A program made the translations under genes and the position numbers. DNA of 64,000 nucleotides from Phyto melanocephala (lineage: Eukaryota; Arthropoda; Insecta; Diptera; Rhinophoridae), in assembly GCA_941918925.1 (NCBI GenBank), contig OW799236.1, positions 84,470,213-84,534,212 of the forward strand, in the 5' to 3' direction. The notes beneath the pieces are model-generated. The model was not told where the DNA came from. It ran no database searches and saw nothing but the letters and a program-made list of their open reading frames with translations. Positions 12,153-24,569 of the stretch are shown here, in pieces. Position 1 is the first letter of the stretch. The number at the start of each line of letters is the position of its first letter.

Positions 12153-12436
12153 CTTAATAATGAAAAGACTTTATTATTTCTATTATTAAATAATTCCGAC
12201 GTTTCTTTGGTGTTTTTTCCATCTACATCAGGGATTTAATATTTTTTTAATATTTCGTCTTAAACAAATTAATTTGTTTAAACTAATTAGGTTCTGTGTT
12301 GTGTTGTCCACCTTTACAAAACTGTGATATAATTTCAGTTTTGTGTTGTGGAGTCTACATTTACGAAGCTGTGATATTATTTTAAGAATAATGTATTTTA
12401 ACTTTTACGACTAATAAAGTCTTTTCATTACTTTCT
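12153..12436. repeat. Small element with inverted ends and an internal duplication
   Basis: An 18-bp block, TAATGAAAAGACTTTATT, near 12156 is exactly inverted as AATAAAGTCTTTTCATTA near 12415. Between them a roughly 55-bp segment (TTGTGTTG..CTGTGATAT) occurs twice in tandem (near 12295 and 12345). No transposase and no certain TSD; probably a MITE. Confidence 0.5.
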
Positions 12437-12823
12437 ATGACCTTGAAAGCCTGATTAAGAAAATCGCAAAAACAAAAATGTTTGACATTTGCAGACATTT
12501 TTACAAAAGAAAAATTCCTAATTTTATTCAGTTGCCGCTATACCTAAGTATACCTTATGAATTTACTTCGTATAGACTGCTGACTTTCCTATTTATAAGG
12601 ATTCAGATAATACATATACATATTGTATGCATACTTAACTGGGTCGTAGTAAATATATAGTAATAATAAACTTAAATCCTTGTAACTAATGGCAAAGAAT
12701 TTCAAAATAAAGTTAAAAAAACACTAAAAACAAATTTTAATAATCTCTCTAATAAGAAAAAAATAATTAGTTAGTTAATTATAAAGAAATCCTATTTTAA
12801 AGAAATTAAAAAAAATTAATATA
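12437..12823. other. Gene-free AT-rich stretch
   Basis: A short frame at 12478-12660 has no domain or splice context. Nothing else is seen. Confidence 0.45.
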
Positions 12824-13716
12824 AAACGAGTAAGAGTGCTATATTCGGCCGTGCCGAATCTGAAAAGACCCTTCACCATCATGTACATAGGTATTATCCC
12901 ACATCGTAGCTTAACCTATAATTCATGCTATATGCCAATTTCCCTTTTTATTTCCGACGCCATCCTTGATTGAATTTTTACGTAGTTAACTGTATTCAAC
13001 TATTCAAGCCCTTTCACTTAATACCAATATCGAGGGGGTTCAAGAAGTTACATTATAAAATACCAGATTTGACCCATATATAAATTTATTGTCCGCCATT
13101 TTTTAGTGGCGGCCAACATAAATTTGATTTTTTTATAGTGCTTATATTGCGCTAGTCAAGTTCTTTCAGATGATACCAATATTGACTCTCTCGGTTGTCT
13201 AGAAGCTGAAAAAATTGATTTTCATTTGCAAATTTTTGGAATATATATTTAAAAAAAATGTTTGCCTATGACTTTAACTTTTCACGAATATCTCTAGACG
13301 TATAGTATATCTACAAATAGTAACAAAGGTATCTATAAATTATTCTATGGCTGAAAAATTTTAATTTTGGTGGTAAAAATATGGGAAAAAACAGAGGCAG
13401 TCGGGTTTATTTGCTCATATCTCAGAAAGTTATGTAGCGATTGTGCTGAATTTCAATAACGATTAATCCCATATATTTCCAAAATATTGATAGTATACAC
13501 AGATCTAAGGAACATAAAGTTGCTTCTAAAAATTGATTTCAACCAACACACGGACAGACGGTCAAACGGACAGACGGTCAAACGGACAGACGGTCTCTCT
13601 TCATAAGCTTTCAGAAAATATATACTTTATGGGGTCGGAAATGAAAATTGTAGAAATTACAAACGGAATGACAAAGCTATATATACCCTTGTGCACCAAA
13701 GGTGAAGGGTATAAAA
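12824..13716 (+). mobile_element. Helentron/DINE-1-like element, subfamily A, full length
   Basis: 5' end: AACGAGTAAGAGTGCTATAT, the palindrome ATTCGGCCGTGCCGAAT, then ACCCTTCACCATC. Near the 3' end come a GGACAGACGGTCAAAC microsatellite, TTTATGGGGTCGG, and a final hairpin, ATACCCTTGTGCACC / GGTGAAGGGTAT. The architecture (no terminal inverted repeats or TSD, terminal hairpins, internal GTCY-type microsatellite) matches non-autonomous Helentrons and the dipteran mini-me elements. No coding capacity. Confidence 0.75.
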
Positions 13717-15140
13717 AATCTCTTTATTTAAGATTTAAAAATAAAAAATAACTGTGATTTGTTTGGTGCTATAAAATTAAAAATCTTCATTCTGGCAACG
13801 CCAACTGCAATACTAGTAAAGACACAGCAACAAAAATCATTAAATATTCAATTTAATAGATGACAAGTCATGATCATCAATAACTATGTATATACACAAA
13901 TGTCATTTTTATCATATTTTTTAACAAAGTACGTAAAAATATACTGGCTAATACAATTAATATATTGCCTATAACTAAGTACATACATATAAAAAAAATA
14001 TCACAAAAAAAATATAAGTATTTCTACTGCTTGTTATCAATTAAGAGAGATACAAATACATACATATTTATATACAAAACGAAAGAGAGCAACATTTAAA
14101 ATCCACAAAGTTAAAGTAATTTTTTAAGAAAAAAAAAACACAGTTCAATATTTATTTAGTTGTTTTTAACGCGTTGATCGATAGAGATCGAAACATTTGT
14201 TTGTCCTATACATCACCCTCTCAATATAAATTATATTGTTAGACGGTTTTGTGTGGTTATTTTAAAAATATAAAATATTTTGATTTTTTTTTTCTTCTTA
14301 AACCACATTGGGAATAGATAAGTTTTGTTTGAAATAACGTGTTGCTCAAGTGATATTTGAGCAAAATAAAAAAAAAATTTTTTATCTATTAGAAAAGTAA
14401 AAGTTTTAAATATATGCAAAATAAATAAGAAAAAAATAATCGCGTGCTTTTTGTTATATATTTTTTTGTGATGATATAAAGTGTGTAGCAGAAACATCAA
14501 AAATAATTTCATAGAACATATAATTGAGTAACAATTAAATTGATTTTGTCTTTTGTTTTCTACATAATAACAGTGTTAGTATATTTACTAATTTTAAGTA
14601 TTTAAATATTTTATTATTTTGAATAAACATTTTAATTACAAAAATTTTAAACTGTTTAGGTATAAATTAACAAAAATCACATAAAGCTTTCCAAAACACG
14701 AAGAATAATATGAAAACATGTGTTTATTGAAGAACAACAAAAACAAAAATAAATCAAAACTTGTGCTGCTTTTAAGAAAACACAGCAACAGTAGTGGTTT
14801 TAAAGTTTGCAGTTTATTTGATTCGGTTATTTGTTACTTGCTTTTTATATAACTTTTGTTGTAAATAAAATAAAAAAAAACGAAAAAAAATATAAAAGCT
14901 ACTGAAAAATATCAAATTTTTATTAAATTCAAAAATTGTAAGAAATTTTAATAAAATAATTTATATAAAATTATATGTATATACATATATACTAAAAATT
15001 AATTTAAAATATATTAAGTCGATGGACTTAATAATATATATAGCTTGAATGTTATTTAAACTTTAATTTAACAAATATTTGAATCTTCTTTTAAGCCCCA
15101 CTAAGAATCAAAATGACCCAAAATTGAAAGGTTTGTTTTT
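13717..15140. other. Gene-free AT-rich stretch
   Basis: Homopolymer-rich sequence. The minus-strand frame at 14231-14512 is mostly Lys/Phe from poly-A/T and is not supported. Confidence 0.5.
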
Positions 15141-15837
15141 ATTATACCCTTCACCTGTGGTGCCGCGGCTTTCTCATTCCGTTTGTAATTTCTACAATAT
15201 TCATTACCATTGCATTATATTTTCTGAAAGCTTATGATTAGGGGAGTCGATGTTTGTATGTTTGTATGTTGGTTGAAATCAACTTTAAGAAGCGCCCCAC
15301 ATGTTACTTAGATCTGTATGTGGTAGTATCAATATTCTGGAAGTATCCGAGAATGAATCGCTATTAAAATAAACACGACTGGCTTTGTTTTTTCCCATAT
15401 GTTTGCCACAAAAATCTAATTCTTCAGCGCTAGGTTAATTTTTCGAGACGTTTTTTACTATTTGTATGTACGATATGCTTTTGGATAACCGACAATGTTA
15501 TAGAAAAAATATTTTTAAAAAATGTATATTTTATATAAATATGTCAAATTTGGTAATTAAAATGACCCACTTCAAACCCCTCAATAATTAAAAGTGCTTG
15601 CTCACTAGAATACAGTAAACTATAAAAAACTAAAAATCAAAGATGAAGCTCTAAACAAAATGCCGGATAGTATATTTTTTCAACCCCATGCGTATCAAAT
15701 AAGAGGTAAGAGGTGACGTACAACATCAAATCTGAAATCTAGGATAAGCTACGTTATGGTTCCTATACCTATGTACATGATGGTAAAGGGTATTATCAGA
15801 ATCGGCGCGGACGAATATAGCATTCTTACTTGTTTTA
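15141..15837 (-). mobile_element. Helentron/DINE-1-like element, subfamily A
   Basis: Inverted copy: it begins at its 3' hairpin (ATACCCTTCACCTGTGG), passes CATTCCGTTTGTAATTTCTA, and ends with a decayed 5' end near 15800-15837 (AATATAGCATTCTTACTTG). The microsatellite has collapsed to a TATGTTTG repeat. Confidence 0.7.
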
Positions 15838-16636
15838 ATATTTACTTTGTATGGGCGTGGCACTACCTAACCAAAAATTGTGTTATTACGGGCATCCAAC
15901 GCATTTGCAAAGTTTCACAGTAATCGGTTTAGTATAACTAATATTTCGAACATTGAACAAACCGGTTATATTGTTATAAAAAAACCGGTTATTTTGAAAA
16001 TGTATAGTTTTTATGCGTTTTCCTTACTATTGCTGAAAATATACTTTTAATTTAAGTATTTTTCTTGAAGAATTTCAAAACAATATACATGTAACAAAAG
16101 TTTAAACATATAATTAACGATCTAAATACAAACCTCTTATGAAAATGTATCTTTTTGATATAAAAAACTAAAAACAATTGAGAATATTACAAACAGGGCC
16201 GAACTAAAAAGGGTAAAAAGAAATGTGTATTCTAAATACTAAATTTTTTATACAGATGTCCTCTGAATATGGAAATTCTTTGAATATTTTTTTTAAATCA
16301 AAATTATTTAATAATTCTAAGTCATAAATATTAATTTTGTTTGTAAAAAGCTTATTCAAGGCATATTCATACAGGTATATGCAACGGCGAACTGATACAA
16401 CAAAGCTACTTTTTAGGAGATGTCTGTCAAGGCCAATTTGTATATCAGGGATGGAAAACTTGTTATGAAATGTTTAATTTAATAAAATTTGATAAAAAGA
16501 AGGATATATATTTCTGAAACACTGCAAACAAATATACATAAATTTGTTACATTTATAATCAGAAAAGTACACTCAAGTTAATTGTTTAATACCGAAACCA
16601 AATTTTATTTTTTATCCCCGCATTAATAAATTAAAT
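15838..16636. other. Repeat debris with AACCGGTT motifs
   Basis: CAAACCGGTTATA and AACCGGTTATTT occur near 15958-15995. Similar AACCGGTT-type motifs in the opposite arrangement occur near 17170-17240, beyond the non-LTR fragment. TTTACTTTGTA near 15840 is inverted as TACAAAGTAAA near 17268. This may be one diverged element split by later insertions; not proved. Confidence 0.35.
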
Positions 16637-16715
16637 CAAGGCGAATTCAATAAATTTTGACAAAATGCTTCCCCATCAGCTGGGCTGATAATTTCAGCCC
16701 TATAAATTCGCCTTG
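16637..16715. mobile_element. 79-bp MITE, CAAGGCGAATT ends
   Basis: CAAGGCGAATT at 16637 is inverted as AATTCGCCTTG ending at 16715. The ends resemble those of the element at 50163-51122. No target duplication is visible. Confidence 0.55.
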
Positions 16716-16737
16716 GTCTTATTCAAATAAACTTTTC

Positions 16738-17160
16738 AGTGACTGGTTGGTTGGTTGGTTATCGTGGTAGTTTGCTGCACGCCAACAGTCAAGTAGAATC
16801 TGTATGACTCCGTTTTGACAGGACCACATCACTCGTCAGCTTCTAGTGTATCTCAGAATAAAATCCAAGAGTAAGGGTACTAGATCCACCCCGTGGCCCT
16901 GAGATATCTCAGTAGATAATTCAGTCCAACTTCAGATATCGCAGAGATTCCATCTAGTATATGTTCGCCCAGAAATCTGTGTCTCTTAGCCGCCAGTGCA
17001 GGACATTCGCAGAGAAAGTGGAAAACCGATTCCTCCTTCTCTCTATCCAGACAACTGCGACAATGGTCGTTCGATGGGAGTCCGAGCCGGCTTGCATGTT
17101 TGCCTAACATCCAGTGACCCGTCAATACCGTGACTAATTTGATTATTGTGTCATAAGTTT
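16738..17160 (-). pseudogene. Non-LTR retrotransposon 3' end (C-terminus of the reverse transcriptase polyprotein)
   Basis: The minus-strand frame reads KLVTVLTGHWMLGKHASRLG, then a Cys/His motif (CRSC ... HFLCECPAL), then a leucine-rich end stopping at 16880. Cys/His C-terminal motifs with TGH and CPAL are typical of Jockey/I/R1-clade polyproteins. About 140 bases of 3' UTR follow and end in a CCAA-type simple repeat (plus strand GGTTGGTTGGTTGG near 16744). It is 5'-truncated near 17160, the usual outcome of target-primed integration. Confidence 0.8.
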
Positions 17161-17490
17161 TTTGAATAAAACCGGTTAACCGTTCTTTTAATTCCTAACC
17201 AAAACCCGGTTTTCCTAGATACGCAAAAACCGGTTTTTAAAAAAAGTCAAAAAATCGATCTTCCTAATACAAAGTAAATCTAAAAAAACTCTTTAAATAA
17301 AAATATGTTGTACTGATCTTCTTTTTTATTTACTTGACATCTTTTAGTATTTGAGTTCAACAACACGTAGAAAAAGTAAATAAACTAAAAGTATACGATG
17401 TACAAACAGTTATTTTATTTTATTTTTTTTTTTAATATTATTTCCGGGTTTCATTTTTATTAAGAAAAATTGTTTTATTCTGAAATCTTT
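17161..17490. other. Repeat debris, AACCGGTT-rich
   Basis: Probable continuation of the element debris at 15838-16636, followed by plain AT-rich sequence. Confidence 0.35.
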
Positions 17491-17603
17491 CTGACGTATT
17501 CGCCAAAATTATTTTAAGTTTGTTAAAGATTTATTTGACAGATGTAGAGAGTTTGTCAAATAAGCCTTCAATAAACCTAAAATAATTTTTACGAATACGA
17601 CAG
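17491..17603. mobile_element. Palindromic MITE family P, copy 1
   Basis: A 113-bp near-palindrome whose ends read CTGACGTATTCG and CGAATACGACAG, flanked by TTT on both sides (17488-17490 and 17604-17606). The centre carries TTATTTGACAGATGTAGAGA. Further copies are at 26745-26856 and 41997-42112. Confidence 0.8.
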
Positions 17604-17645
17604 TTTACATTTTAATATAATTATACGTATCAAACAAGAGTGTAA

Positions 17646-18060
17646 AAGGGTATATGTAAGTTTGTCATTCCGTTTGTAATTTCTACACTATTCATTTAAG
17701 ACCTTATAAAGTATATTTTATTCTGAATCTATAAAGATAGAGGAGTTGATTAAGCTAACTCCGTCTGTCCGAGTGTATGTTTAAATCAATTTTTTTTAAA
17801 GCCCCCACATATACTTCAGGCTTTTATATATTATCAATATCAGATATGCTGTCAAGAATTTTGTACGCACATTACAAGCAGAGATATGAACGAAATAACA
17901 TGACTGCAACTGGTTTTTACCAAAACAAATTCAGATTTTGTATTTCCTGTGAATCTTCTTGGGAAGTTTGTTACGTATACATAAAATATATACCTTTGGC
18001 AACGATAAAGTTATCGGAAAAAAACAATTCGAAATCAGAAAATGCCAATTAAAAGCTCAG
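17646..18060 (-). mobile_element. Helentron/DINE-1-like fragment, subfamily A
   Basis: It starts AAAGGGTATATGTAAG, then GTCATTCCGTTTGTAATTTC and CTCCGTCTGTCCGAGTG, fading into diverged body sequence. The frame at 17777-18052 is incidental. Confidence 0.6.
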
Positions 18061-18327
18061 ATTACCGATTTCCTTAATAAATTTGGTCAAAGTTGCAACA
18101 TATAATTGTCCGTCATAGTATTGAAACTGTTAGTGCTGAAAAGTAACAAAATTGCCATATAAATTATAGAGATACAATCAAAAACCACTTCAGTTTTTTT
18201 TTTGCTCGGATAAATTTTTGCCCTTTTTCTTACATATGTACACAATATATTTACGTAAAACAAATATTTTGTAAAAATATTTAGCCCAATAGGTTCATAA
18301 ATCCAAAAGTTATTTAAAATTTATTTT

Positions 18328-20238
18328 TTATACCACCACCAAAAAAATGGTGGGGGTATATTCATTTTGTCATTCCGTTCTGAGTCCTGGTATCATTTTA
18401 GAACAATCTAGCCGTCTTTCCGTCTGTTGAAAGCACGATAGAGGTCGCACCAAAAAAGCTAGGGGGCTCAAATTTTGCCAGAATATTTTGTATACATAAG
18501 GTTTGTTTGGTATTGAAAAAGGGCTAAATCGGTATACTAGGAAGAGAGTTATAGCTCGTAATCTAAGAGTAAGTAAAAAAAACCATGTTCTTCCAACATC
18601 GAATAAAATGCAATTGTGTCTAAACTAGGGATGGGCAAATTGGAAAAATCTATCGATATTTATTATATCGATATTTTATTTTACCATCGATATTTATTAA
18701 TTTAAAATATCGATATTTCGATATATCGACTGAAACATATTTACCTAGTTATTGTTGAAACGATTTACATTTGAAAATTAAATACACCCATTTATGTACA
18801 TACAAACAAAAATAGATGTATATTTGGCTTCGTAGTAACTTTTTATTCCAATTTTTATAATAAATAAACTAGATATTATAATATATATCAATAGTATAAA
18901 TGCTTGCTCTTATGCGTGAGCTTATAAAAACGAAAATTAGAAAAAATATTTATGATTAAGGATAAGATCAGTTATATGACTAGATCAAACATAAAAACAA
19001 AAAATAAACCAAAAATTCTTTAGACAATCTTAAGTTTTAAAGTGAACAATTGATGTATGGTTTACACCAAATCTATAAAATAAATTCTGAAAAAATATTT
19101 ACGATTAAGGATGAGATCAATTTTAAATTATATTTAATTTTGTTTTACCCCACTTTATACATCTAACCTCAACTTTAACAATATGGTTTGCAGTCAGTGA
19201 TGCCAATTCTTAAATAACAATAGTGAGTAGTTGGAAAACTGTTTAGTCAAACGATAAACTAAAAAGCGTGACATCATTGTTGATAGAAGCAGCCCTACAA
19301 GAACACTGACAGTAATTTGATGCATTAATGCATAAGTATATAATAAGTATACTAGTATAATCTTTTGGAAAACTTTTAAAAATATCGGCTCCGATATTAG
19401 TAAATAAATATCGATGTATCGATATTGAGGTATTTAAAATATCGGCGATTAATATCGACATTTTTTAAGCTAAATATCGATATTTTGATATATCGATATA
19501 TTTTGCCCAACCCTAGTCTAAACGCATTGACGTAGAGCGATGAAATTTCGAATGTATATTTCCTGAGTGAAAAAAATATATCTCCTGGAAAATTGCTTAA
19601 ATCTATACATAACGAAAGAAGTTACAGGTTAAAATGTACGGAAAATTTATACCGCACAGTGTATTTTTCGGTATATTTAAAATTTAAAACGTAATAAAAC
19701 TGACAAAATTAGATCTATGATTCTGAAATCTTGAGAAAATTTTTATTTATATTAAAATATCTAAGTTAAATTTATTAGCAGAGACTACTATGACGCGCCT
19801 ACTTCAACACCCTCTGCTCAATGTTGCTGTTATTCAAATTTAAAAGCTCATAAAATCTACGGAATTATATGTAATATTATATAAGGAGGTGATATGCCCA
19901 CACGAAACTAATATTATTTTTTAACTATCTCTGGGTACTAAATCATACTCTTTAAATTCCGTAAAAATACAAATTTGTTGAAAAAAACAGTCAGTAGAAT
20001 CATTTCTAATGTAGAAATACTTAAAGTTTCATTGTAAGACTAAATTTAATAAAATAAATTAATAGCAAATCGAAGTTACACAAAGAAGGTAAAACATATT
20101 TTAGTATTAAGAGATTATTCTATGGCGATTTCTGTTAATAACAAAATAATATTTTTTGTGCTACAAAAGTACACAAAATTGGTGGTGGGTATCAAAAATT
20201 CGGCACAGCCGAATATAGTACTTTTACTTGTTTAAAAA
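18328..20238 (-). mobile_element. Helentron-like element, subfamily B, copy C, carrying a hAT MITE
   Basis: Inverted full-length copy. Its 3' hairpin is at the left (ACCACCACCAAAAAAATGG / TGGGGGTATA) and its 5' end at the right (GGTGGTGGGTATCAAAAATT, then TTCGGCACAGCCGAA, ending near 20238). It matches copy B at 38269-40662, except that it lacks copy B's mariner insert and most of its internal tandem repeats, and carries the 890-bp insertion at 18626-19515. Confidence 0.8.
18626..19515. mobile_element. 890-bp hAT MITE with 8-bp target duplication
   Basis: The inverted ends are TAGGGATGGGCAAA and TTTGCCCAACCCTA, typical hAT-type termini. GTCTAAAC is duplicated at 18618-18625 and 19516-19523. 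The homologous unfilled site is visible in copy B near 40314 (GTGTCGAAACGCATTAACG on the minus strand). Both subterminal regions are rich in ATCGATAT motifs. No transposase is seen. Confidence 0.9.
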
Positions 20239-20329
20239 TAAGTTATATTTACAAAACTTATTTCCTTAGCATCCGTTGCTGCTATATATTAGGTGTATAT
20301 GTAAGTTTGTATGTACATGATGGTATTGC

Positions 20330-20395
20330 ACAAACTTTGTAAAGGGTATATGAGATTCAACGTAGCCGAATTTAGCACTCTTCCTTTTTTTATTT
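20330..20395 (-). mobile_element. Helentron/DINE-1-like 5'-end fragment
   Basis: AAAGGGTATATGAGATTCAA, then GTAGCCGAATTTAGCACTC, is a decayed inverted 5' end of subfamily A. Confidence 0.55.
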
Positions 20396-20593
20396 TCTTT
20401 GTTGTAAGTTGACATAAGCTATTCAAAAAGAATGGCTCTTAAAACAAATCTTTTGTTTATACCCAATTGCATAAAAAGGCAATTTAATGTTGTTTAATTA
20501 TTTTTTAGATTGTTATGTTGCATGTATAGAATTTAAACTTTAGCTATAATATAAATACAAACAATATGATATAGTTACTGCAAATTTTATAGT

Positions 20594-21303
20594 AAACAAG
20601 TAACAGTGCTATATTCGGTCATGCCGAATCTTATATACCCTTCACAACGTGTAGTCATGCAATAACTTTTGTTTGTGTCACCATTCATCTCATATAAAAA
20701 ACATCCCATTGCAGAATTAGAAATTGAGTTTATGTATGTATGTTTCTAAAAAAAAATTACAAAAAAAAATAAAATAAAATATATTAAAAACAAAAAAAAA
20801 CAATAAAAATATTACAAAAAAAAATTTCAAAAAAAAAATTTTACAAAAAATATATAAAAAAGAAAATAATATAAATAATGTATAAAATAAAAAAAAAATT
20901 TTTGGCTCAGCTGGGATTCGATGCCACGTTTACTGTAACCAGTATATGTATATGTATGTTGTTGTTGTAATTGTAAAAACAAACGAGGTGGTCGTGGTTT
21001 TTTGCTCATATCTCAGAAATTTATGGGGCGATTGTGCTGAATTTCAATAGCGATTCATTCCTGGATATTTCCAAGAGATTGATACCACACACAGATCTGA
21101 GGAACATTTAGTTGCTTCTAAAAGTTTATTTCAACCAACACACGGACAGACGGACAGACGGTCAGGGCTTAATCGACTTCTCTATTTATAAGCTTTCAGA
21201 AATTATACACTTTACGGGGTCGAAAATGAAAATTGTAGAAATTACAAACGTAATGACAAAGCTATATATACCCTTGTACACCACAGGTGAAGGGTATATA
21301 AAA
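20594..21303 (+). mobile_element. Helentron/DINE-1-like element, subfamily A
   Basis: 5' end AAACAAGTAACAGTGCTAT, decayed palindrome ATTCGGTCATGCCGAAT, poly-A-rich interior (20748-20900), CACGGACAGACGGACAGACG microsatellite near 21140, and a 3' hairpin CCCTTGTACACC / GGTGAAGGGTATA at 21270-21300. Confidence 0.75.
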
Positions 21304-22224
21304 AGGTTTTTTGCAGCAGTAATGAATTAATTAAAATGAGTTTTCAAAATCATACTCTTAAATAGAACCGTTAAAATTAATATTTTTATAAGAAGTCAAT
21401 GTCAACAATTACATACACATCTGTATTTAGATGTCATGTGAAACTTGGGTGGGTGCATATTTTGAGATAAACAGATTTTCGAAGTTCATTGTACATGTAT
21501 CAAGGAAAAGCGAAAATTAAAAAATAATAAAAATAAATAAACACCAGCAGTAATCATCGTTTAAATATGCACAAGATTTGTTAATTCTATAACGCATTTT
21601 ATTTATACACATTCATGTTATTAACTCAATTTACAACCTTATTTGTATTGTACTATTGTTACTATTTTCGTGTGTGTTTACAGTATTGTATGCTTGTTGT
21701 TGGTAATTTCCATTAAAATATTTTGTATAACAATACAATTTCTTTTCATATGTTTATTATAAAGTATTGTATTGAATTTATAGAGCGATGGGAAATGAAA
21801 ATTTTTTGCAGAATCCAAAAATACTTTTTGTTGTAATTTTTACTGTCACAAAAATAATTTTTTTATTTCATATGTTTTGTTGATTTTTTTGCCTTTGTTA
21901 AAAATATTTTTTATTTATAATCTGTAGGCCAAATAAATGGCCCAAAATGATTACAATGATATATAGTAATAATGGCACTTTTAAATTTTAATGCTAAATT
22001 TATCAGATAACATAAATGAAAAGTTATAATTTATATGAGATATATGTATATACATATAAATATAAATCTGTCATGAACATGGAAAGTTTTACCCTAAAAA
22101 CAACATACTACATACATATGTATATAAAAAACAACACAAAGTATATTATGTAATACTTTCACCAAAGGCACTCGAAATATCAAAGGCTTGACATTATTTT
22201 ATTTATAAATTTACAAAGAGAGTG
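21304..22224. other. Gene-free stretch with one short dispersed repeat
   Basis: AT-rich. A roughly 90-bp block near 21920-22010 (AAAATGATTACAATGATATA and following) recurs near 53945-54030. Otherwise nothing. Confidence 0.5.
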
Positions 22225-22560
22225 TGCAAATGATTTTTGCCTATAACTTTGCCAATTAGTAATCGATTTGTCCAAACATTTTTTGTAAAGAGCTTTAGAG
22301 GCATATCGTATCTAAAAATAGCAAACGTGCCTATAAATTATCCTAGTATTGAAAATGTTATTTTTTGTAAAAACCTGAGAAAAAGCAGAGACAGTCATAT
22401 TTATTTGCTCATATCTCACAAGGTTATGTTTTATGTTACCGGCTATTTTCAAAAGATACTACACATAAAGATCTGTTTCAACCAACACTCGGACAGACAG
22501 ACAGACATTTTTCAATCGACTTCCCTAGTTAAAAGTTCTCAGAAACTATTAACTTAATTG
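22225..22560 (+). mobile_element. Helentron/DINE-1-like internal fragment
   Basis: It resembles the internal part of subfamily A (TTTGCCTATAACTTTGCCAA; ATTTGCTCATATCTCAC) through the CGGACAGACAGACAGAC microsatellite. Both ends are missing. Confidence 0.6.
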
Positions 22561-23730
22561 AGTCATTGAGTTTAGTACAAGAAATACTGTAGTTAAGTAT
22601 ATTTAAACCCCAAAAAAGAGCAGATCATATTTTTGCTTTTTTACTGATTCTTTAAATGTATATCCAATAGATTAGTAGCAATACACTTATTTAATAATTA
22701 CATCGTAAAGGAAAAATCACACGATCCGCATTTAACATATGATTTGCCAGATTCTTACGGTAAAAGATGCATATCGTGTAAATCTTTTAAAATTTTATTT
22801 ATTTTATTGAGTTAATGTAACATGACAAAATTTTGATTATTTTGATCTGACAAAGCATCTGACACCCTACCAAAAAGCCTAAATTGCGGAAAATTTTTCA
22901 AGTGAGTTATCATTATAAAGCTTAGAGACCCGTTTTGTTAAAAGGCACTTCAAAAAGTCTTTCTAAACTCGTAGAATAATCAATAAATTAGACTATACAT
23001 TTGAATCTTTACCCGCATTATTAAAATACTTATCACTTTCAGTCTGCTAAGAATTTAAAGGCAACATAAGTTTTGTTAGAGTTTCTTGGTTTTTCCGAAA
23101 AACCGTTAATTTTTTAAGACTTGCTTATAAGTTCACTCAAATACAAACTTGAAATGAAAGTATCTAAAGTGTCTACAGTTCTATGAAGCAAGTATCTAAT
23201 GGATGCAAATAATTTTATTATGGCATGAATCTTTCCACAAATAACTACATAAATACATGTATTAATCATTACATCAATGCACACAATGCAAGTTGTATAC
23301 TACAGTTGCCAACTGGCATAAATGTTTTGAATTAATATCGTCTAACTGCAAGGATCCCAATTGTGCAACTTTTTTAAGCGAAAGTTGAAAATTGTAAATG
23401 GGCACATAGTGCAATCGTCAATTATGTATGAGGTTGTTACACATTTTTCATAAATATTTACGTATGAAAGCCAAAATTATAAATCATCTGTGAAATTTTG
23501 ACAGAGAGCACATAAGTGACAAGTTACATGAAGGTATTTGAAATAAGGCTTATTTAAAAGTACCTTAAAATGCAGATCAATATTGATAGTCTGTGACCAT
23601 GTTGTATTAGTGTTTCTGTCATATTTGTTATTTATTATTAAATTTCTGACGGCAAATCAACACGGCAGTTTGTCGATTTAGCAGCACCTCTAAATTATAT
23701 AACTTCAAAATGAGAAAATCAAAATTAATA
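22561..23730. other. Gene-free AT-rich stretch
   Basis: No supported gene or repeat boundary. Confidence 0.5.
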
Positions 23731-24523
23731 AAAACAAATAAGAGCATTATATTCGGCCGTGCCGAATCTTATATACCCTTCACAACAGTAGTTTGTGTCA
23801 CCATTCATCCCATATGAAATACGTACATACATATAAAAACATACATATATAAAAACATCCCATTGTAAAATTATAAATTCACGTATGTATGTTAAAAAAA
23901 ACAAAAAAAAAATTTAAAAAAAAATTTAAAAAAAAAATTAAAAATTATTATATATATAATAAATATAAAACAAAAAAAAAATAAAAAAAAATTTAAAAAA
24001 AAAATTAAAAAAAAAATAATAAAAATATAAATAATATATTAAATAAAAATAAAAATAAAAATAAAAAAAATTAAAACAAAATTTTAAAAAAATTAAAAAA
24101 AAATTTTTTTTGGCTCAGCTGGGATTCGATGCCACGTTTTCTCTAACCAGTATACATGTTTGTATGTATGTATGTTGTTGTTGTAATGTTGTTTTTGTGA
24201 AAAAAAAACCGAGGTGGTCGTGGGTTTTTGCTCATATCTCAGTTGTTTATGTACCGATGCTTCTGATTTTCAATACCGATCTACTCCCGAATATTTCTGA
24301 TATTTTAATACCTTACCCGGGTCCAACTTATGTCGGGGGCTTCAAAAAGTTGAATTCAACATACACACGGACAGACGGACAGACTGACAGAGCTTAATCG
24401 ACTCCCCTATTCATAAGCTTTCAGAAAATATATACTTTATGGGGTCGGAAATGAAAATTGTAGAAATTTCACACGGAATGACAAACCTATATATACCCTT
24501 TTTCACTGTGTGAAGGGTATAAT
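23731..24523 (+). mobile_element. Helentron/DINE-1-like element, subfamily A, with expanded A-tract core
   Basis: 5' palindrome ATTCGGCCGTGCCGAAT at about 23752, a low-complexity A/T core at 23890-24105, GGACAGACGGACAGACTG near 24370, and a 3' hairpin ACCCTTTTTCACTG / TGTGAAGGGTATA at 24497-24522. Very similar to the copies at 52558-53337 and 54192-55023. The open frame at 24110-24397 is shared among copies but has no domain. Confidence 0.8.
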
Positions 24524-24569
24524 AAATTACATTTGAGACTATTTTAGGGGAAGAAAAATGCCGTTTTTT

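Noticed and set aside
14231..14512. Phe/Lys-rich 93-codon minus-strand frame
   Set aside because: Homopolymer-driven low complexity without coding features.
16880..17125. Host zinc-finger gene on the minus strand
   Set aside because: The Cys/His motif with TGH and CECPAL is the C-terminus of a non-LTR polyprotein, followed by a typical 3' tail.
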